Source: Sphaerolaimus hirsutus (lineage: Eukaryota > Nematoda > Chromadorea > Monhysterida > Sphaerolaimidae). From it: a stretch of DNA of 64,000 bases. A program made the translations under genes and the position numbers. The stretch covers positions 1,547,206-1,611,205 of the forward strand of contig OZ038459.1 in the NCBI GenBank assembly GCA_964036195.1, read 5' to 3'. The notes under the pieces are model-generated. The model had not been told where the DNA came from. It did no database searches and saw only the letters and a program-made list of their open reading frames with translations. Shown piece by piece: positions 19,558 through 31,945 of the stretch (positions are counted from its first letter, which is position 1; each line of letters starts with the position of its first letter).

Positions 19558-20041
19558 ACCGTATTTGTTTGAATAATTCCCCCTGCAAGACAATAGAAAA
19601 AAATTATTTCCCGTGAATAATACCCCCTTAGAGAATATGATCCGTTTTTTGTGGGATTAGTTAATAGAACCATGCTTGAAAATATTGATGAAAAATAATT
19701 CCTCCCCTTTAATAATTCCCCCAATGGCCCCACACACACTAGTTTTCACCGTGACTTGTGTGAAAACTGAAATGACCACATGGCGACATTCAGCCTACTC
19801 TGTTTGTATGTTATACATGTTTTAGTTTTCGAATTTTCCAACTTTAACTTTCATTAATTGAAATTCAAATTTAAATTTAATTTAATCATTCAACCGTGTT
19901 CATTAATTTGCACTTTTAAAATTTTCAGTTTTCACACGAAGTCACGGTGAAAACTAGTGTGTGTAGGCACATTAGAATATATCCCTTCACGTCTGACGAA
20001 AACGTAATTCCCCACGAGAATTATTCGAGCAAACACGGTAT
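19558..20041. mobile_element. MITE, CCGTATTTGTTTGAATAA family, with a nested MITE
   Basis: Left ACCGTATTTGTTTGAATAAT, right ATTATTCGAGCAAACACGGT. A second MITE (19726-19968) with ACACACACTAGTTTTCACC ends has inserted in its middle. Confidence 0.75.
19726..19968. mobile_element. MITE, ACACACACTAGTTTTCACC family, copy 1
   Basis: Starts GGCCCCACACACACTAG, TTTTCACCGTGACTT and ends AAGTCACGGTGAAAAC, TAGTGTGTGTAGGC. It shares AACTGAAATG.CCACATGGC and CAGCCTACTC with copies at 30934-31177 and 37005-37247. About 243 bp. Confidence 0.85.
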
Positions 20042-20721
20042 TTTGAGCAGGCAATGTCATCTCACATCGCCATTTCAAAGATGCACTTTTGAAATCCCGC
20101 TTCTCAAATCAAAATACCTAAAAAATACCTATGTATAATCGAATGATCACACAATAATGTATCATAAAAGTTTTCCGATCCAGATGCATTTCAATTTCTG
20201 ACACATTGTCGGTAAAATGCACAGTGAAATGTCTTTCAAGGAGAATAAACTTGAAAGCGCGGTAGTTTGAAAGGTAATATGATAATAATATAAATACCTA
20301 GGTGTATTAATAGGTGAATAAATTTATTAAGTGCAGCGAGTTGCAAAAAGTTGAAATATATATCACGCTTCAGCGAATGGAGCAAAGCAAAAACGTAAAT
20401 ACCTAGGTATTGTGAATTTGTCAAGTGTCAAGAAAAAAGCGATTGTACGTTGTGAGTAATTGTGAGTAATTCAAGGGTCATGAGATGTGAACTGACTGTA
20501 TTGATTATTTGTCCTTAACATTCGATGACATTTTCACCTATTTTTACACAATGGTGACAACGAAAAGTATTCAATTTTTAAGTACTATTTCTGAAAGATG
20601 ATCATTCTTTTTCATTATTGTCAAATACCTATATTCTTATTTTTTTGCTATAATATTACGGGGTTTTCGTTATTTCGATTGTTTCTTAGAAATTTAGAAT
20701 ATTTCATATCTATTCTCACCA
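20042..20721. other. Non-coding AT-rich stretch
   Basis: No coding exon or complete repeat was recognised. Palindromic TACCTAGGTA motifs recur (around 20296 and 20400). Confidence 0.4.
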
Positions 20722-21123
20722 TAGTGTATTTTTTATAATAGAACGGTAAACCTCCAATAGAAGGGCACCTCCAATAGAACGGCAGGTTTTGGCATGTTTT
20801 GCGCTCACGAAAACAATAGAACGGCACCCGCCAATTGAAATTCAGTCTCCAATAGAATGGCAGGTAACAATTACGTCGGAAGAGTGACAAAACAGAAAAA
20901 TAAAACATAAAAATGGATGGCCAGAACGTTCCAAGCATTCAAATAGATATTAGGTTTCAAATTGATGCTCTGATATCAAAATATTGTCAAAGCTTCATTC
21001 AAAATAAAACTATTGAAGATAAAAAAATGTGTGAAAAACATAACGGAGACCTTCAATACAACGGCAGGTAAAAAGAGTCGACGTAAAAATAGAACGGCGC
21101 TCTTCTATTAGAAGAAATACGGT
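20722..21123. mobile_element. MITE, CCGTATTT / TTCTAATAGAACGGC family, long copy
   Basis: The right end TTAGAAGAAATACGGT is intact. The left end is degenerate (GTGTATTTTTTATAATAG, AACGGTAAACCTCC). Multiple CCAATAGAACGGCA blocks. About 400 bp. Confidence 0.6.
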
Positions 21124-21609
21124 ATATGACGTTTTATTCCATTATATTTATTTAAAACATTAGAGCATCTTAAAGATAACAGTTAAAACCGAAAAAATAC
21201 ATACAGAAATGCTGCTTTTGATTATCCGCGAAATATGTGAAATTTAATCGACGACAAGTAAAAAAGAAAAAAATTACGCACATTGAATTCGGGTATCGGA
21301 GACCAGTGACCCAAAATCCACACTTATTTCGAGTACCTTGTATTATAAACATACTTAAATATCTTGCACAATAGAATAGTGTTAGGAATTACAAAATATT
21401 CGGTTCGGGTATAGGGTTTCGGATCCAATTTTTTTCCAAAAATGTGTTTTTGGTTCGCGTTTCGGATTAACAAATGGCCAGGGGGCGGTCCCAGGCGAGT
21501 TCGCATCAAAATTCAAACAGCATAATGGACATGATATTTAGATACAAAACATAAGATTTGGGTACGATACAATAAGATATGGATACAAAAAATGAGATCT
21601 GGGTACGAT

Positions 21610-21765
21610 ACAATAAGATTTGGATACATGACACTTTACGGGGTCTTTCACAAGACACAAGACATTTTACAGGGTTTGTTACATGACACCTGACACTTTA
21701 CAGGGTCTTTTACATTATACATGTCACATGTCACAGGGTATTTTACACTATCTGAGACTGACACC
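21610..21765. repeat. Degenerate introner-family copy next to ATAAGATTTGGATAC repeats
   Basis: Repeats of ACATGACACTTTACGGGGTC and CACTTTACAGGGTCTTTTAC run to ACTATCTGAGACTGACACC, resembling the right arm of the introner family. Preceded by three ATAAGATTTGGATAC-type units, which recur at 25060-25120 and 40640-40740. Confidence 0.55.
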
Positions 21766-21944
21766 GTGTATCGGTTTCGGGTCGGGTCCCAACACTATCA
21801 AAGGAATCGGTTCTGCGCAGTGTACCTTTTCGAGTGATTATGATAACGTGGTATATAACAAAAACTGCGTGCCAAAGAGTGCCATCCGCGAATAAGTGCA
21901 ACGCCGAACGGCACACATTCCGTCGAGTGCATCACGCAGACCAG

Positions 21945-22217
21945 GTGCCAGTTCCGCAAATTGAGAAGTGTTAAGTAAAATGGCAAAGCCGAAGTGAGAG
22001 CCAAAAAGGCGAAGTAAAATGGCAAGACAATTGGCAAAAGCGAAGTAAAAAATTGATAATAAATAGTTATTTGTTTTCGCTTTTGCCATTTTACTTCTCA
22101 ATTAACTTCGCTTTTGCCATTTTATTTCCCAATTTACTTCGCTTTTGCAATTTTACTTCCGAATTCACTTCGCTTTTGCCACTTTACTTCTCACTTCTCA
22201 ATTTGCGGAACTGGCCC
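21945..22217. mobile_element. MITE, GTGCCAGTTCCGC family, with CAG duplication
   Basis: Starts GTGCCAGTTCCGCAAATTG and ends CAATTTGCGGAACTGGCCC, flanked by CAG on both sides. The interior is made of GCGAAGTAAAATGGCAA blocks and their inverse. The family differs from the introners inside but shares the GTGCCA start and the CAG target. Confidence 0.8.
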
Positions 22218-22424
22218 CAGATCGGTTAAAACAGACCGATTTTAGTTTATTCTATTCTACTTATTTATGATGAGGTTCCGATTTCGCTTTGTTTACATGA
22301 ACGCATATTTTTTCTTTTATGTTTACCTATTTGCATGCACAAGCTCAAACGGGTGTGAAACAACACGAAAATTGGAGTAGATATTTGGACAAGGAGATCA
22401 AACATAACCAGTGCGAACGACCCG

Positions 22425-23215
22425 TCAGTAGTAGTGATGGAATGGCGCCACGGCGCTGGCGCGGTTTGAAGGCGCCATTGTGTTTGGCGCCAGGCGCGCA
22501 GACAAAGTGGCGTTTTCCGTTCCGTTTTCCAGCTGCTGAAAGTTTTTTTCCGTTTTCCGTTCCGTTTTCCGGCAACTTTTTTTCCGTTTCCGTTTTTCCG
22601 GCTCATTTTCCATTTTCCGGCATAATTTTCAGTTTTTCCGCCTCTTTTTTCCGTTTTCCGCCTCAATTTCCAGTTGTTCCACCTTTTTTCTATTTTCTGC
22701 CTCAATTTTCCATTTTTCCGTCTCATTTTACCTTTTTCTGGCTCAACTTTCTGTTTTCTGACCAGCCAAACTGGTAAAAATTCATGCAGATTGTCAATGA
22801 TGTGAAAAATTTTCTGTTTTCAGCAAAATTACTGCAAATTTGTTCCACTTCCAGCAAAATTTCAGCAAATTTTACCCATTTTCCGGCAAAATTTCAGCAA
22901 TTTTTTCCATTTCCGAGCAAATTTGATTTTTCCGTTTCCGTTTTTCTGGCCTCTTTTTCCGTTTTCCGGCCGCTGAAAATTTTTTTCCGTTTCCGTTTCC
23001 GTTTTCCGCCAAGTGCAAATTTTTCCCGTTTTCCGTTCCGTTTTCCGGCCGCTGAAAAAATTCTTCCGTTTCCGTTTCCGTAAAAAAATGTTTTTGACAC
23101 CCTAGTCCTGACAATGGCGTTTTTTAGCGCCAACATGGTAAATATCAGTAGGCAACATCAATGGCGTCGGCGCCATCTCGAAATGGCGCCGTCGCCTTCC
23201 CACCACTACACTCAG
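22425..23215. repeat. TTTCCG-rich tract bounded by GGCGCC palindromes
   Basis: Left boundary GATGGAATGGCGCCACGGCG; right boundary GGCGCCATCTCGAAATGGCG. Between about 22505 and 23085 the top strand is a run of TTTTCCGTTCCGTTTTCCGG-like blocks, periodically broken by GCTGAAAA and GCAAAATTTCAGCAA. Strong strand asymmetry (T/C against A/G). The frames seen across it (K/N/R-rich or F/S-rich) are a consequence of the repeat. Confidence 0.8.
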
Positions 23216-23610
23216 CCAGTCAGTAGTCACTTGACCGATGGCGGCGCGGCTGCACGTCGTCGCAGATAGAAACCCGCCGCGGCGGCACAATGGACGCTGC
23301 GGCGGCGCGTCACACGCAATCAACGCGTATGGCAACAAAGAATGAGGGAGGGGTCACAGGCACATCCGTTTTTGGCAGGCGCGCCGCTGAAGGAATTACC
23401 TATAATACCTCAATATGTTTACCTACCTATGTATAAATTATAATTTGGAATTGGTTGACGGCGGCGGCAGCGACGCTGCTTTATATTTTGATTTGTCGCC
23501 ACTTGATTTCGTGGTTGTTTGTGGGATTTGAAACCAGATTCGTTTTGTGTAGAACCGTTCAGATGGACCCGTTCTATATACATTGAGTTCGGCAATTTTT
23601 TGTAAAGATT
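23216..23610. other. Short GC-rich island and flank
   Basis: 23220-23345 is CpG-rich (GGCGGCGCGGCTGCACGTCG), in AT-rich surroundings. It could be a promoter or 5' exon of the MH2 gene, whose first exon is missing, or simply part of the adjoining GGCGCC repeat. No splice-supported coding frame was identified. Confidence 0.3.
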
Positions 23611-23815
23611 ATACCGTATATCCTTGAATAAAACCCCCTCCCCTTGAATAACATCCTTCGTTGAATAACTCTCCCCTGTTGGCCAGGTGAGGAAAAATAC
23701 CGCCCTCAAATAACTCCTTCTTCGGTTATTTTATGTGTATTCAAAATGTGTCTTCTGTACTACACAGTGTGTATTATGTGATTTCTATGCTGATGAACAT
23801 GAATTTTAGCATGAG

Positions 23816-24089
23816 TACCGTATTTCTTCGAAATACCCCCCTCAAAATGGGCACTATGAATTTGTGGGGGTTATGCATAGTGCACAAAATGGGCACTATG
23901 CATAACAGACGTTCAAAACACTTACTGTGTTACGTTAGAACATCGTTTATATACACCATCTACATCCTTATATAAGGCTGTAAAAACTTATAAATGGTGG
24001 TTATTGTTGCATTTTTCACGTTTTTCTCTCAAAATTTTCACTCTGAAAAAATAAACCCCCCGGGGGGTAATTCGAGGAAATAGGGTATA
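23816..24089. mobile_element. Short CCGTATTTCTTCGAAATACCC element
   Basis: ACCGTATTTCTTCGAAATAC to GGTAATTCGAGGAAATAGGGT. Internal CACTATGAATTTGTGGG and AAAACTTATAAATGGTGG match the 1-kb relative at 16827-17831. About 274 bp. Confidence 0.75.
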
Positions 24090-24092
24090 CTC

Positions 24093-25495
24093 GGCAGACA
24101 CGATACCCTACAAACAGATAGGAGTTATGTCTTCGGCTGGCAGACGGCCAGCCGAAAACTTATGGAAGACGTGATGACGACGAAAGTGATGACGTAATGA
24201 AGACGACGTGATGGCGAGAGATGATGATGGGGACGAAAGTGATCACGTCATGATCAGGGTTGGTTTTATAAAAATCATTTGTATACAAATTGTATAAAAA
24301 TTGTATAAAAATGTATTTTATTTTTATTTTATTCTTGTTTCATTTTATTTTATTTTATTTTATTCCAAAATAATAATAAAATAATAAAATGGACTATTTT
24401 ACAAAAATTTTACAAAAATTTTACAGAAATTTTACAAAAAATCAGAATCTTGCATGCAAGGTCAGAAAAATTTGATAATTAGACCTAAACATGAAAAACG
24501 TGTGACAAATTTTTCCATTACTTTGCAAAAGTTGCATGCAGTATGTATTGTTAGCTAGTTGCAAGTGTTAAGTTACAATTATCGATAAGAATGGTTTGCA
24601 TTTTCAGTAGAAGGATTACTGGTGCCGGTTCCGCAAGTGGAAAAGTTAAGAGTTAAAAGTTAAGAGTTGGGTGAAATGATAAATGATAAGTTAAGAGTAA
24701 AGTTAAAAGTTAAGAGTTGAGTAAAATCATTTGTCGGTTTACTCAACTCTTAACTCTTAACTCTACTCATAACTTGTCTTTTATCATTTTACTCAACTCT
24801 TAAGTTTTAACTCTTAACTTTTCCACTTGCGGAACTGGCCCCTGGAGTGTGCTGGGCGCATTTGTAAAACATCGTGCAAAGTGTCAATTGTCATGACAAA
24901 TGTAATAAAGAGTCAATTGGCATCTCAAATGTCAAGCAAAGTATAATTGTCATGACAAATGTCATGCAGAGTGAAAATTGTGTATCTGAATCTTATGTTT
25001 TGGTATCCAAACCTTATATTTTGGTATCCAAATCTTATGTTTTTGTTTCCAAATGTTCACATAAGATTTGGTTACAAAAACAACAAGATTTGGATACAAA
25101 AGATAAGATTTGGATACAATTTGCTTTACAGTTTCCACTTTAATTTATATTTGTCATGACAATTGACACTTTACTTAACATTTTCATGAAAATTGACACT
25201 TTCCATTCCATTTCACATGACATTTTGACACTTTACATGGCTTGGTACTGCCCCAGCTCCTCGAATGAACAGGTTGAACCATAAACAACAGAAAAAATTT
25301 TACAAAAAATATGAATTTTTATACAATTTTTATTTTTATTTTGAAATTTTCCATTTTATTTTATTTTATTTTATTCTTCAATTTTCCATTTTATTTTTAT
25401 TTTATTTTTATTCTTTTCTGAGATTTTGCCAACCCTGGTCATGATGGAGTGTTTCCTCCGGAAAAATGTACGACGTAATGTCATCCGAGTATGCC
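24093..25495. mobile_element. Composite element with TACTCGG ends and nested MITEs
   Basis: Left TACTCGGCAGACACGATACC, right TACGACGTAATGTCATCCGAG, both matching the remnant at 15442-15560. Inside are poly(TTTTA) tracts, a CTG-flanked GTGCCGGTTCCGC element (24622-24841), and a GTCATGACAAATGTC inverted segment. Confidence 0.6.
24622..24841. mobile_element. MITE, GTGCCGGTTCCGCAAGTGG family, with CTG duplication
   Basis: Starts GTGCCGGTTCCGCAAGTGG and ends CCACTTGCGGAACTGGCCC, flanked by CTG on both sides. Inside are GTTAAGAGTT blocks in inverted arrays. Related to the copy beginning near 19165. Confidence 0.8.
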
Positions 25496-25587
25496 TACAT
25501 TGTTTTTGTTGAACTGGTCAATACCTGGATCACATGAGTTGGCGGAATGCAAGCATACAATGAATAAACTGCAAGTTCTGAGCAAAG

Positions 25588-26392
25588 TTGTTAAAAGGTA
25601 CGTACGTTTACTCGAAAAATACGCGTACGCGAGTACGCGGTAAATACATTTACATATACTTTTAAAAAAAGTAACGTACTCACGTGTACGCGTACGTTTC
25701 TGAAGCATACGCGTAAAGAAAACGTATTTCTGTGAAGTCAATCTGGGACATATTTATAAGGTACTACACTGCAAATGTATTCTATTTCCTCGAAATACCC
25801 CTCGAAATTGTTTCATGAGGGGGGGGGTTAAACAAGGGTATTTCGAGGGGGGTTTATTACTTCGCCAGAATGTTTTGGAACTATCAGTGCTAATTCGTTG
25901 TTTGTCATGTACGCTGAGGTAGAAAATATTCACCATGTACAAGAGTATACCTATGTATTTATAGAGTTACCTATATAAGTATGTATGTAAATATAGATGG
26001 TATATAAACCCTATTCTAACGTGACTCGGTCATTCTTTTAACGTGTGTTCTGCATTTCACAGAACACAAACTGAAGGTTTTGTCATTTACGTTCTTTTTA
26101 CACTCAATTTCGGGGGGGGGGGGGGGGTTCGACGGGGGTCTATTAGGTAATTCGTAGTGGCCATTTTGAGTGGGGTACTTCGAAAACGTACCCAGTTCTA
26201 CATATTCTATGAAGCAAAGTGCTCGCTTTTGCAATTTACTGGGAATAAATTTTGTACTCGCATTTACGCGTACGTACGAGTAAAAAAAAAGTATTTTACG
26301 TTTTCTATACTTTTTGATGAGTAAAATAAAAATACTTTACGTTTACATATACTTTTAAAAAAGTTCAGTAATTCTAACAACTCTGGTTCTGA
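25588..26392. repeat. Element with GTTGTTA / TAACAAC ends and ACGCGTACG blocks
   Basis: GTTGTTAAAAGGTACGTACG on the left and AAAAGTTCAGTAATTCTAAC, AACTC on the right. Blocks such as TACGCGTACGCGAGTACGCG and TTTACATATACTTTT recur on both sides. A CCTCGAAATACCCC-type insert sits in the middle (about 25780-26180). A relative lies at 58685-59060. Confidence 0.55.
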
Positions 26393-26482
26393 GGAAACCC
26401 CCCTCCCCCTTCAATAACTCCCCCGTGCAAAACGTCTGAGGAAAAATACTTCCCCTGGGGTCTTATTCGAGGATATACGGTA

Positions 26483-28183
26483 GACTTTTGTCATCAAGGA
26501 GAGCGATAACAACGAGTCGTGAGTGTGACTTGGTGTACGCACTATTTAGTTTACTGCTGAATTTCATAAGACTGGTAAATCCGTTTTGAACACACGTGAG
26601 GTTAGGTACTGTTTACGATGAACCATTTTTGATCAAGTTTCATCAAAAGAGTGACTCTACGTAGCGCATATAGTTTACCAAAATGGATCAATTTTTAATC
26701 CTTCTACATCAGTTGACTAATTCCTCATTCCGGCAAAATCAAGCGTAATAAAAGCTGATTTATTAGTTGCCGAACTTTTGGCCGTGAACTAAACACTCGA
26801 TTAACTGACCAAATCTCGGCGAACTGGTGGAAGCTTGAAAATGAGCCCCGTGAAGATTTGAAGCGAACTGTGCGCCATACGATCCGTTAACTGTGGATAA
26901 ATATTTATGAAAGAATGAACATAGAACGTCAACCCCGAATACAGCGACACCGAATTAACCAATGTGAAACTAGTGCACTGCACCACTAGGTATACTCCGG
27001 TTACTTTACACCTTGCACACATGGTTCCCGCTGGAAGTGTGCCAATGATGGTTTACACGTGTGAGTTTCATAAAAAATGAGACAATTGATTCTTGTTATA
27101 ATGTTATTCATTAACATATTCATATCGATGAATTTAAAAAAAAATCTTTTTATGGAAATCGCATGATTTAATACTCATTGGCACGCTTCCAACACGAGAC
27201 ATAAATCAGTGCAAAAGCAGAGTATCATGTACGCCGAGTATATATGTATTTTATTCACTCTTCAGCACCAGTTGACACTTTCACATTGCCGTATATTTTT
27301 GCGATCACTTCACCTTGGATTTCTCTGAAACTGATCCCTCCCCTCGAACAACACCCCCCTCCCAAATTTTGCTGCCCAGAATACCCCCTGCGGTCATTTC
27401 TAGGAAAAACCGCATTTCTCGTGGATGATCGTGTTACGATAGCGAATTAAAACAGTGCTACATACCACCAGCGAAAACGACATTGAAATCGCCGGATGGA
27501 GCATCAAACCAAAAAAAAACAAGAAAATTTCCCCGCCGCGACATTGAAAACTGGCGCCATCGATTTCCGTAAATAATCAATTCACGGTTTTTCTGTTTAT
27601 TCAACGATATCGACAAGATTTCTATTCGACACAATAGAAGTGATACCAGAAAAATAATTTACAATAATTCCGAGGGAAACACTATAGTGTTACACCTAAA
27701 TTCATAAATAACATTTTATGACATTATAAAACCTAGACAATTATTTATTTTTCTAGACAACGGACGATCTAATCAGATTGTGGAGAGAAATCTACGAAAA
27801 CATCTATCCATTCGATGAAAAAAAACGAAAAAAATGTCTACAAAAGAAACAACAGATTTATACAAGTGCCGGGCAAATGTTGCCAGCAAATAATCACATC
27901 GATTCATAGCGACGCATCACTTTTTCCAGGTAAATACAATTTTTAAATATATACTTTCAAAAAAATGTAAAAAAATCACGGACGGTTTGATCAATTCATC
28001 GATCAAAATCGATTATATTTTTTTTTCGGAGCACAGAACTCTTTGGGTGCTCGCCCGTATTTCGTACAGTAGAAAATATATTACAGCTGGGAAATCAAAA
28101 GAATGACAAAAACTCGGCGGTGCCTAAAACGCTAACGGTGATTACTAATATTTATCATTACGAAGCCAGGGGGCAGATTCAAT
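26483..28183. other. Non-coding AT-rich stretch
   Basis: About 1.7 kb with no complete repeat recognised and no exon with both splice support and recognisable protein. Contains homopolymer A runs and a short C-rich patch near 27330-27400 that resembles the TTGAATAA.CCCC MITE interiors. Confidence 0.4.
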
Positions 28184-28346
28184 GGCCCTACACACGCTAG
28201 TTGACATCGACACCAAATGTCAACTGGTTCCGTTCCCAATTCAAAGCTGGCGTTTGAACGTCGTTCGTCGGCTCGTCAGCAACCCTTGTATCGGGATCGG
28301 CACCAGTTGACATTTGGTGTCGATGTCAACTAGCGTGTGTGGGCCC
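28184..28346. mobile_element. MITE, ACACACGCTAGTTGACATC family, copy 1
   Basis: GGCCCTACACACGCTAGTTG at one end and the inverse CAACTAGCGTGTGTGGGCCC at the other, about 163 bp, flanked by AAT on both sides. Near-identical copies lie at 31478-31639, 35394-35556 and 53362-53523. Confidence 0.9.
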
Positions 28347-30233
28347 AATGTGAAACGTTCTAATAAATCCGGGAACAGGGTACTCCAAAAACAGAAAAAA
28401 AATTATAACGCATCTAAATATGTGGATTTTTCAAGCGGATCTATTTGAATTTATATGTTTACAAGAGAAAAATATGCGAGAAATTTTCCGAATTTGTATT
28501 TTTTACATTTCGATTTTAAATTAAAATACATTTGAACTACACTAGGCAAAATTTTATGCACCCATAACCTAAAGATAAATATAAATCGATAAGCCAATAT
28601 GTAAAATACGATGATAGCGCCACCAGTTTACCAATTAGCAAGGAATCAATATTTCACAAAGAATTTAAAATACTCTTCAATGAAAAGAAAAAACCATTCT
28701 AACCGGGAACAACATCACCAGAAAGATGTCCTTCCATGTGCTACTTCAATTTTACACTTTTCCATGGCAAGTTTATGGCTCAAATGATAAAATGAAGCCA
28801 TTTTCTTTTGTCAAGCTCAAATAAATGCATGCACAACATTCCTGGAATCTATAATATGACACAAATTGACATTTTTTCTATGTACACTTCATCAAATAAC
28901 TTCATTGCATGCATTTAGTTCTGCTAGACTGAAAAATTTGAACAATTTCACTAACTGTTTGATTTATAATAAATACCTAGTCGAATGACCATTCTGAAAG
29001 TTCCGGGAATTTGACAGACGAGAAAAGTAATATAAAATGCCCTGGAAAATAACAAATGTTCGTTTGTCACTTTGCACGGCGTTTTACATGACTTTTGACA
29101 CTTTACTTGGCATTTGACATTTTACACAGCATTCTACATGGTCTGAAAGTGACACCGGAACACTTAAAAGTGACAGAAAATTACTACGAAATGTACCTCT
29201 TCCGGAATTCTTCACTTGACTTGGATACTTTCCAAAGTTCCGATTTGGATACAACTCATCTCAAAAAGCTTCCCGGAACCAAATGGAACAGAAAATGGTC
29301 GAAAATATTACATTATCAAAATATAAATGTGTGTATGCATCATACAGGTACGGAGCACGGGTAAATAAAAAAAATATTTAAAAAAACAAAAGTGACTAAG
29401 TTTCTCATATGAATGATGACATCACGAAAACTGCGAAAAAAACCAACGCTGCGACAAAATATTATAACACAGTAGATTGATCGAACACAAGTCGAATAAA
29501 ATGTAAAAATCGCCTTTTTACCAACTGCAAATCACTTTCGGACGGGCGGTCGATGTGCGGTGATAATCACGAGAAAAAAAAGAAATTTGTTTATATTTTT
29601 AAAAAAAATAATAAAAAAACAGGACAATATGTATAATTCTGTAAATCTTGGACGGAAATGGATGTTCTCGATCGGACAGCGCGCAAAAAAAAAATAACGA
29701 AAAAAAAACTCAGCCCGAAACCCAACGGAAGACTATGCGGAAGTGCACAAGCAAAAGGGATATTTCTTCACCTTTGCAAACTCAAAATGGGCCAAATCGC
29801 TCACGCACACTATCATTTGGTTTTTGGTAAATTGCCAAATTTTTCGCGGAGATTTTTGTCGGTCATATTTATTCTTCGTGTAAGTGGAGCTTAGAAAACA
29901 ATTTCAGTCAAAAATTTTTTCTTTGTACATTTTCCAATTAAGTTTGCTGACTGCAGACATTTTTAGCGACATCAGAAAACCCCATCTGAAAAACCCAAAG
30001 ATAAAAAAATATATTCTTTTCTTCTTTACGGTAGGGTCGGTATTTTTACAATAAATCGGACAGCCCGGAAAAAAAACTTCCCGTCTGGATGGCAAAATTT
30101 GGTAAGGGACACCGCCACCAGAAAAAAATTACCTGAATTTAATAATGAAAATATCTGCAAACAATAGACATTGAAAATATTTATGGATCGGGGGGGGGGG
30201 GGGCGTCAGCGATTTGTCCAGAGCGGAGAGCGA
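28347..30233. other. Non-coding AT-rich stretch with an introner-family fragment
   Basis: 29031-29155 matches the introner family (AAAATGCCCTGGAAAATAAC, GTTCGTTTGTCACTTTGCAC, CATGGTCTGAAAGTGACACC) with degraded termini. The rest is AT-rich, with poly(A) runs at 29370 and 29690. No gene recognised. Confidence 0.45.
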
Positions 30234-30235
30234 AT

Positions 30236-30458
30236 AGCCCCACACACGCTGGTTTTCTACCAAAATGTCAAAAAATCATAAATCACCTTTGAACGGATTT
30301 GAGTTTACCGAAAGAGGTGTCTGTCAACCCAAAAATTTAAAATTTAAGAATTTAAAAATAACCCAATCCGGTAAACTCAAATGTCTTCAAAGCCGATGTA
30401 CGAGTCTTCCAAATTTTTCAAATCAATTTAGTAGAAAACTAGTACGCGCAGGCACAAT
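30236..30458. mobile_element. MITE, ACACACGCTGGTTTTCTAC subfamily
   Basis: AGCCCCACACACGCTGGTTT to GAAAACTAGTACGCGCAGGC. The interior has GAGTTTACCGAAAGAGGTGT facing a GGTAAACTCAAATG inverse. Resembles the elements at 39245-39435 and 47541-47758. Confidence 0.65.
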
Positions 30459-30933
30459 GTCGACAAAGCGATATATCGATAATTTAATCATACGATAAAA
30501 ATCATACGCAAAATTAATCAGTATGCCTCCGAGACGCAAGCGAAGCCCCAGGAAACAGCAGTTGGGCGGAAAGTTCTAAACACGCCTCAAATCAATTTTC
30601 TCATAATTAATTAATCTAGTGCGTGGGCAATTAATTAGTCTAATTAGCGGAACGACGCACACACACACAGACAGACAAGTTGGAATGAGGAAGCGCAACA
30701 AAATGAAACAACCGCTTCGAATAATCCCCCACCGATAATTCGGAGGGGGGTTGCCACTGGGTGTTCATGCAAAATTGCAAGCGAATTTTCGGCTCAGATG
30801 GGTGCGTGCGAACGGATTTAAAGTGTCAAGTGAAGGTCCTGTCAAGTGACAAGTTTTTATTTAAATTTTTTATTTGCTTTACAAATAACAAGAAAAGGGG
30901 AAAAATTACAGAAATTCTACACTTTGCTAGAAT

Positions 30934-31177
30934 GGCCCTACACACACTAGTTTTCACTGTGACTGATGTGAAAACTGAAATGGCCACATGGCCACATCCA
31001 GCCTACTCATTTTGTATGCTTTATGTGTTTCAGTTTTCAAATTTTCAAAGTTTAACTATCATTTATTTAAACTCAAATTAAATCAAATCAAATCATTCTA
31101 GCGTGATTTTTAATTTGCATTTGAAAAAAATGCAGTTTTCACACGAAGTCACGGTGAAAACTAGTGTGTGTGTAGGC
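30934..31177. mobile_element. MITE, ACACACACTAGTTTTCAC family, copy 2
   Basis: GGCCCTACACACACTAGTTT at the left, GTGAAAACTAGTGTGTGTGT then AGGC at the right. Same internal blocks as the copy at 19726-19968. Confidence 0.85.
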
Positions 31178-31477
31178 ACAATCCGACATGGTTCTTTCAA
31201 ACAAAACTTTTTCCGCCCCATTGGCACCCATCTATTCCGTTCCATTTCAGCGAAATCTGCCAGCTAAACGTCGATAGCAAAGCGTCAGACGCGGAAAATG
31301 TCATCTGTAAAATGTGTAAGAATGCAACAGTTGCAATGCACGATGCATACATAATTAATTTGAATAAATATTTAGCAAGCAGCACAGAAAAAATGGTGTC
31401 CACCGTCGGTTGTAAAAAGTGAATTCGATCGCGAAAAAATTCTGCTCGTTGTATGATTCGATTGCCGAAGGCCGATT

Positions 31478-31639
31478 GGCCCCACACACGCTAGTTGACA
31501 TCGACACCAAATGTCAACTGGTGCCGATCCCGATTCAAGGCTTGCGTTTGAACGTCGTTCGTCGGCTCGTCAGCAAGCTTTGTATCGGGAACGACATCAG
31601 TTGACATTTGGTGTCGATGTCAACTAGCGTGTGTGGGCC
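31478..31639. mobile_element. MITE, ACACACGCTAGTTGACATC family, copy 2
   Basis: GGCCCCACACACGCTAGTTG and its inverse; the interior is almost the same as copy 1. The flanks suggest a 3-bp ATT duplication. Confidence 0.9.
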
Positions 31640-31738
31640 AATTCGATTGCACTCATTTTATATTTGTAAAATACTGCAAACAAAAATGATGGGAATCATG
31701 CAACCAGCACTGATAAGCAAGCCTTCTATTTAATCGAC

Positions 31739-31945
31739 CAGGTGCCAATTCCTCAAATAGACCAGTGACAAGTAAAGTGATCAGTGAGGTTAAAAGTGCA
31801 AATCAAGGGACAAGTAAACATTTAGCTAAATTTCTAAAAATGTTGGTACATTTACCTGTCATTTATAGATTTACTTGTCGCTTGACTTGACATTGACAAC
31901 TACACTTTCACTTTTCTTGTCACTTGTGCACTTGATAAATTTCCC
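31739..31945. mobile_element. Element with GTGCCAATTCC start after CAG
   Basis: CAG then GTGCCAATTCCTCAAATAG, with GTGACAAGTAAAGTG blocks facing CACTTTCACTTTTCTTGTC. The far end (CACTTGATAAATTTCCCCC) is degraded, so the duplication is unclear. Same terminal style as the other CAG-targeting families. Confidence 0.5.

Larger units (their letters stand above)
23611..26482. mobile_element. CCGTATATCCTTGAATAA element carrying several nested elements
   Basis: The left end ACCGTATATCCTTGAATAAA pairs with the right end TTATTCGAGGATATACGGT. Host segments (TGATGAACATGAATTTTAGC; CATACAATGAATAAACTGC) match the short copy at 14776-15190, showing where foreign DNA entered. Inserted inside are the elements at 23816-24089, 24093-25495 (itself with further inserts) and 25588-26392. 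Confidence 0.65.

Noticed and set aside
22265..23136. Lys/Asn/Arg-rich or Phe/Ser-rich frames across the TTTCCG tract
   Set aside because: Explained by the simple-sequence composition; present in several frames and both strands.
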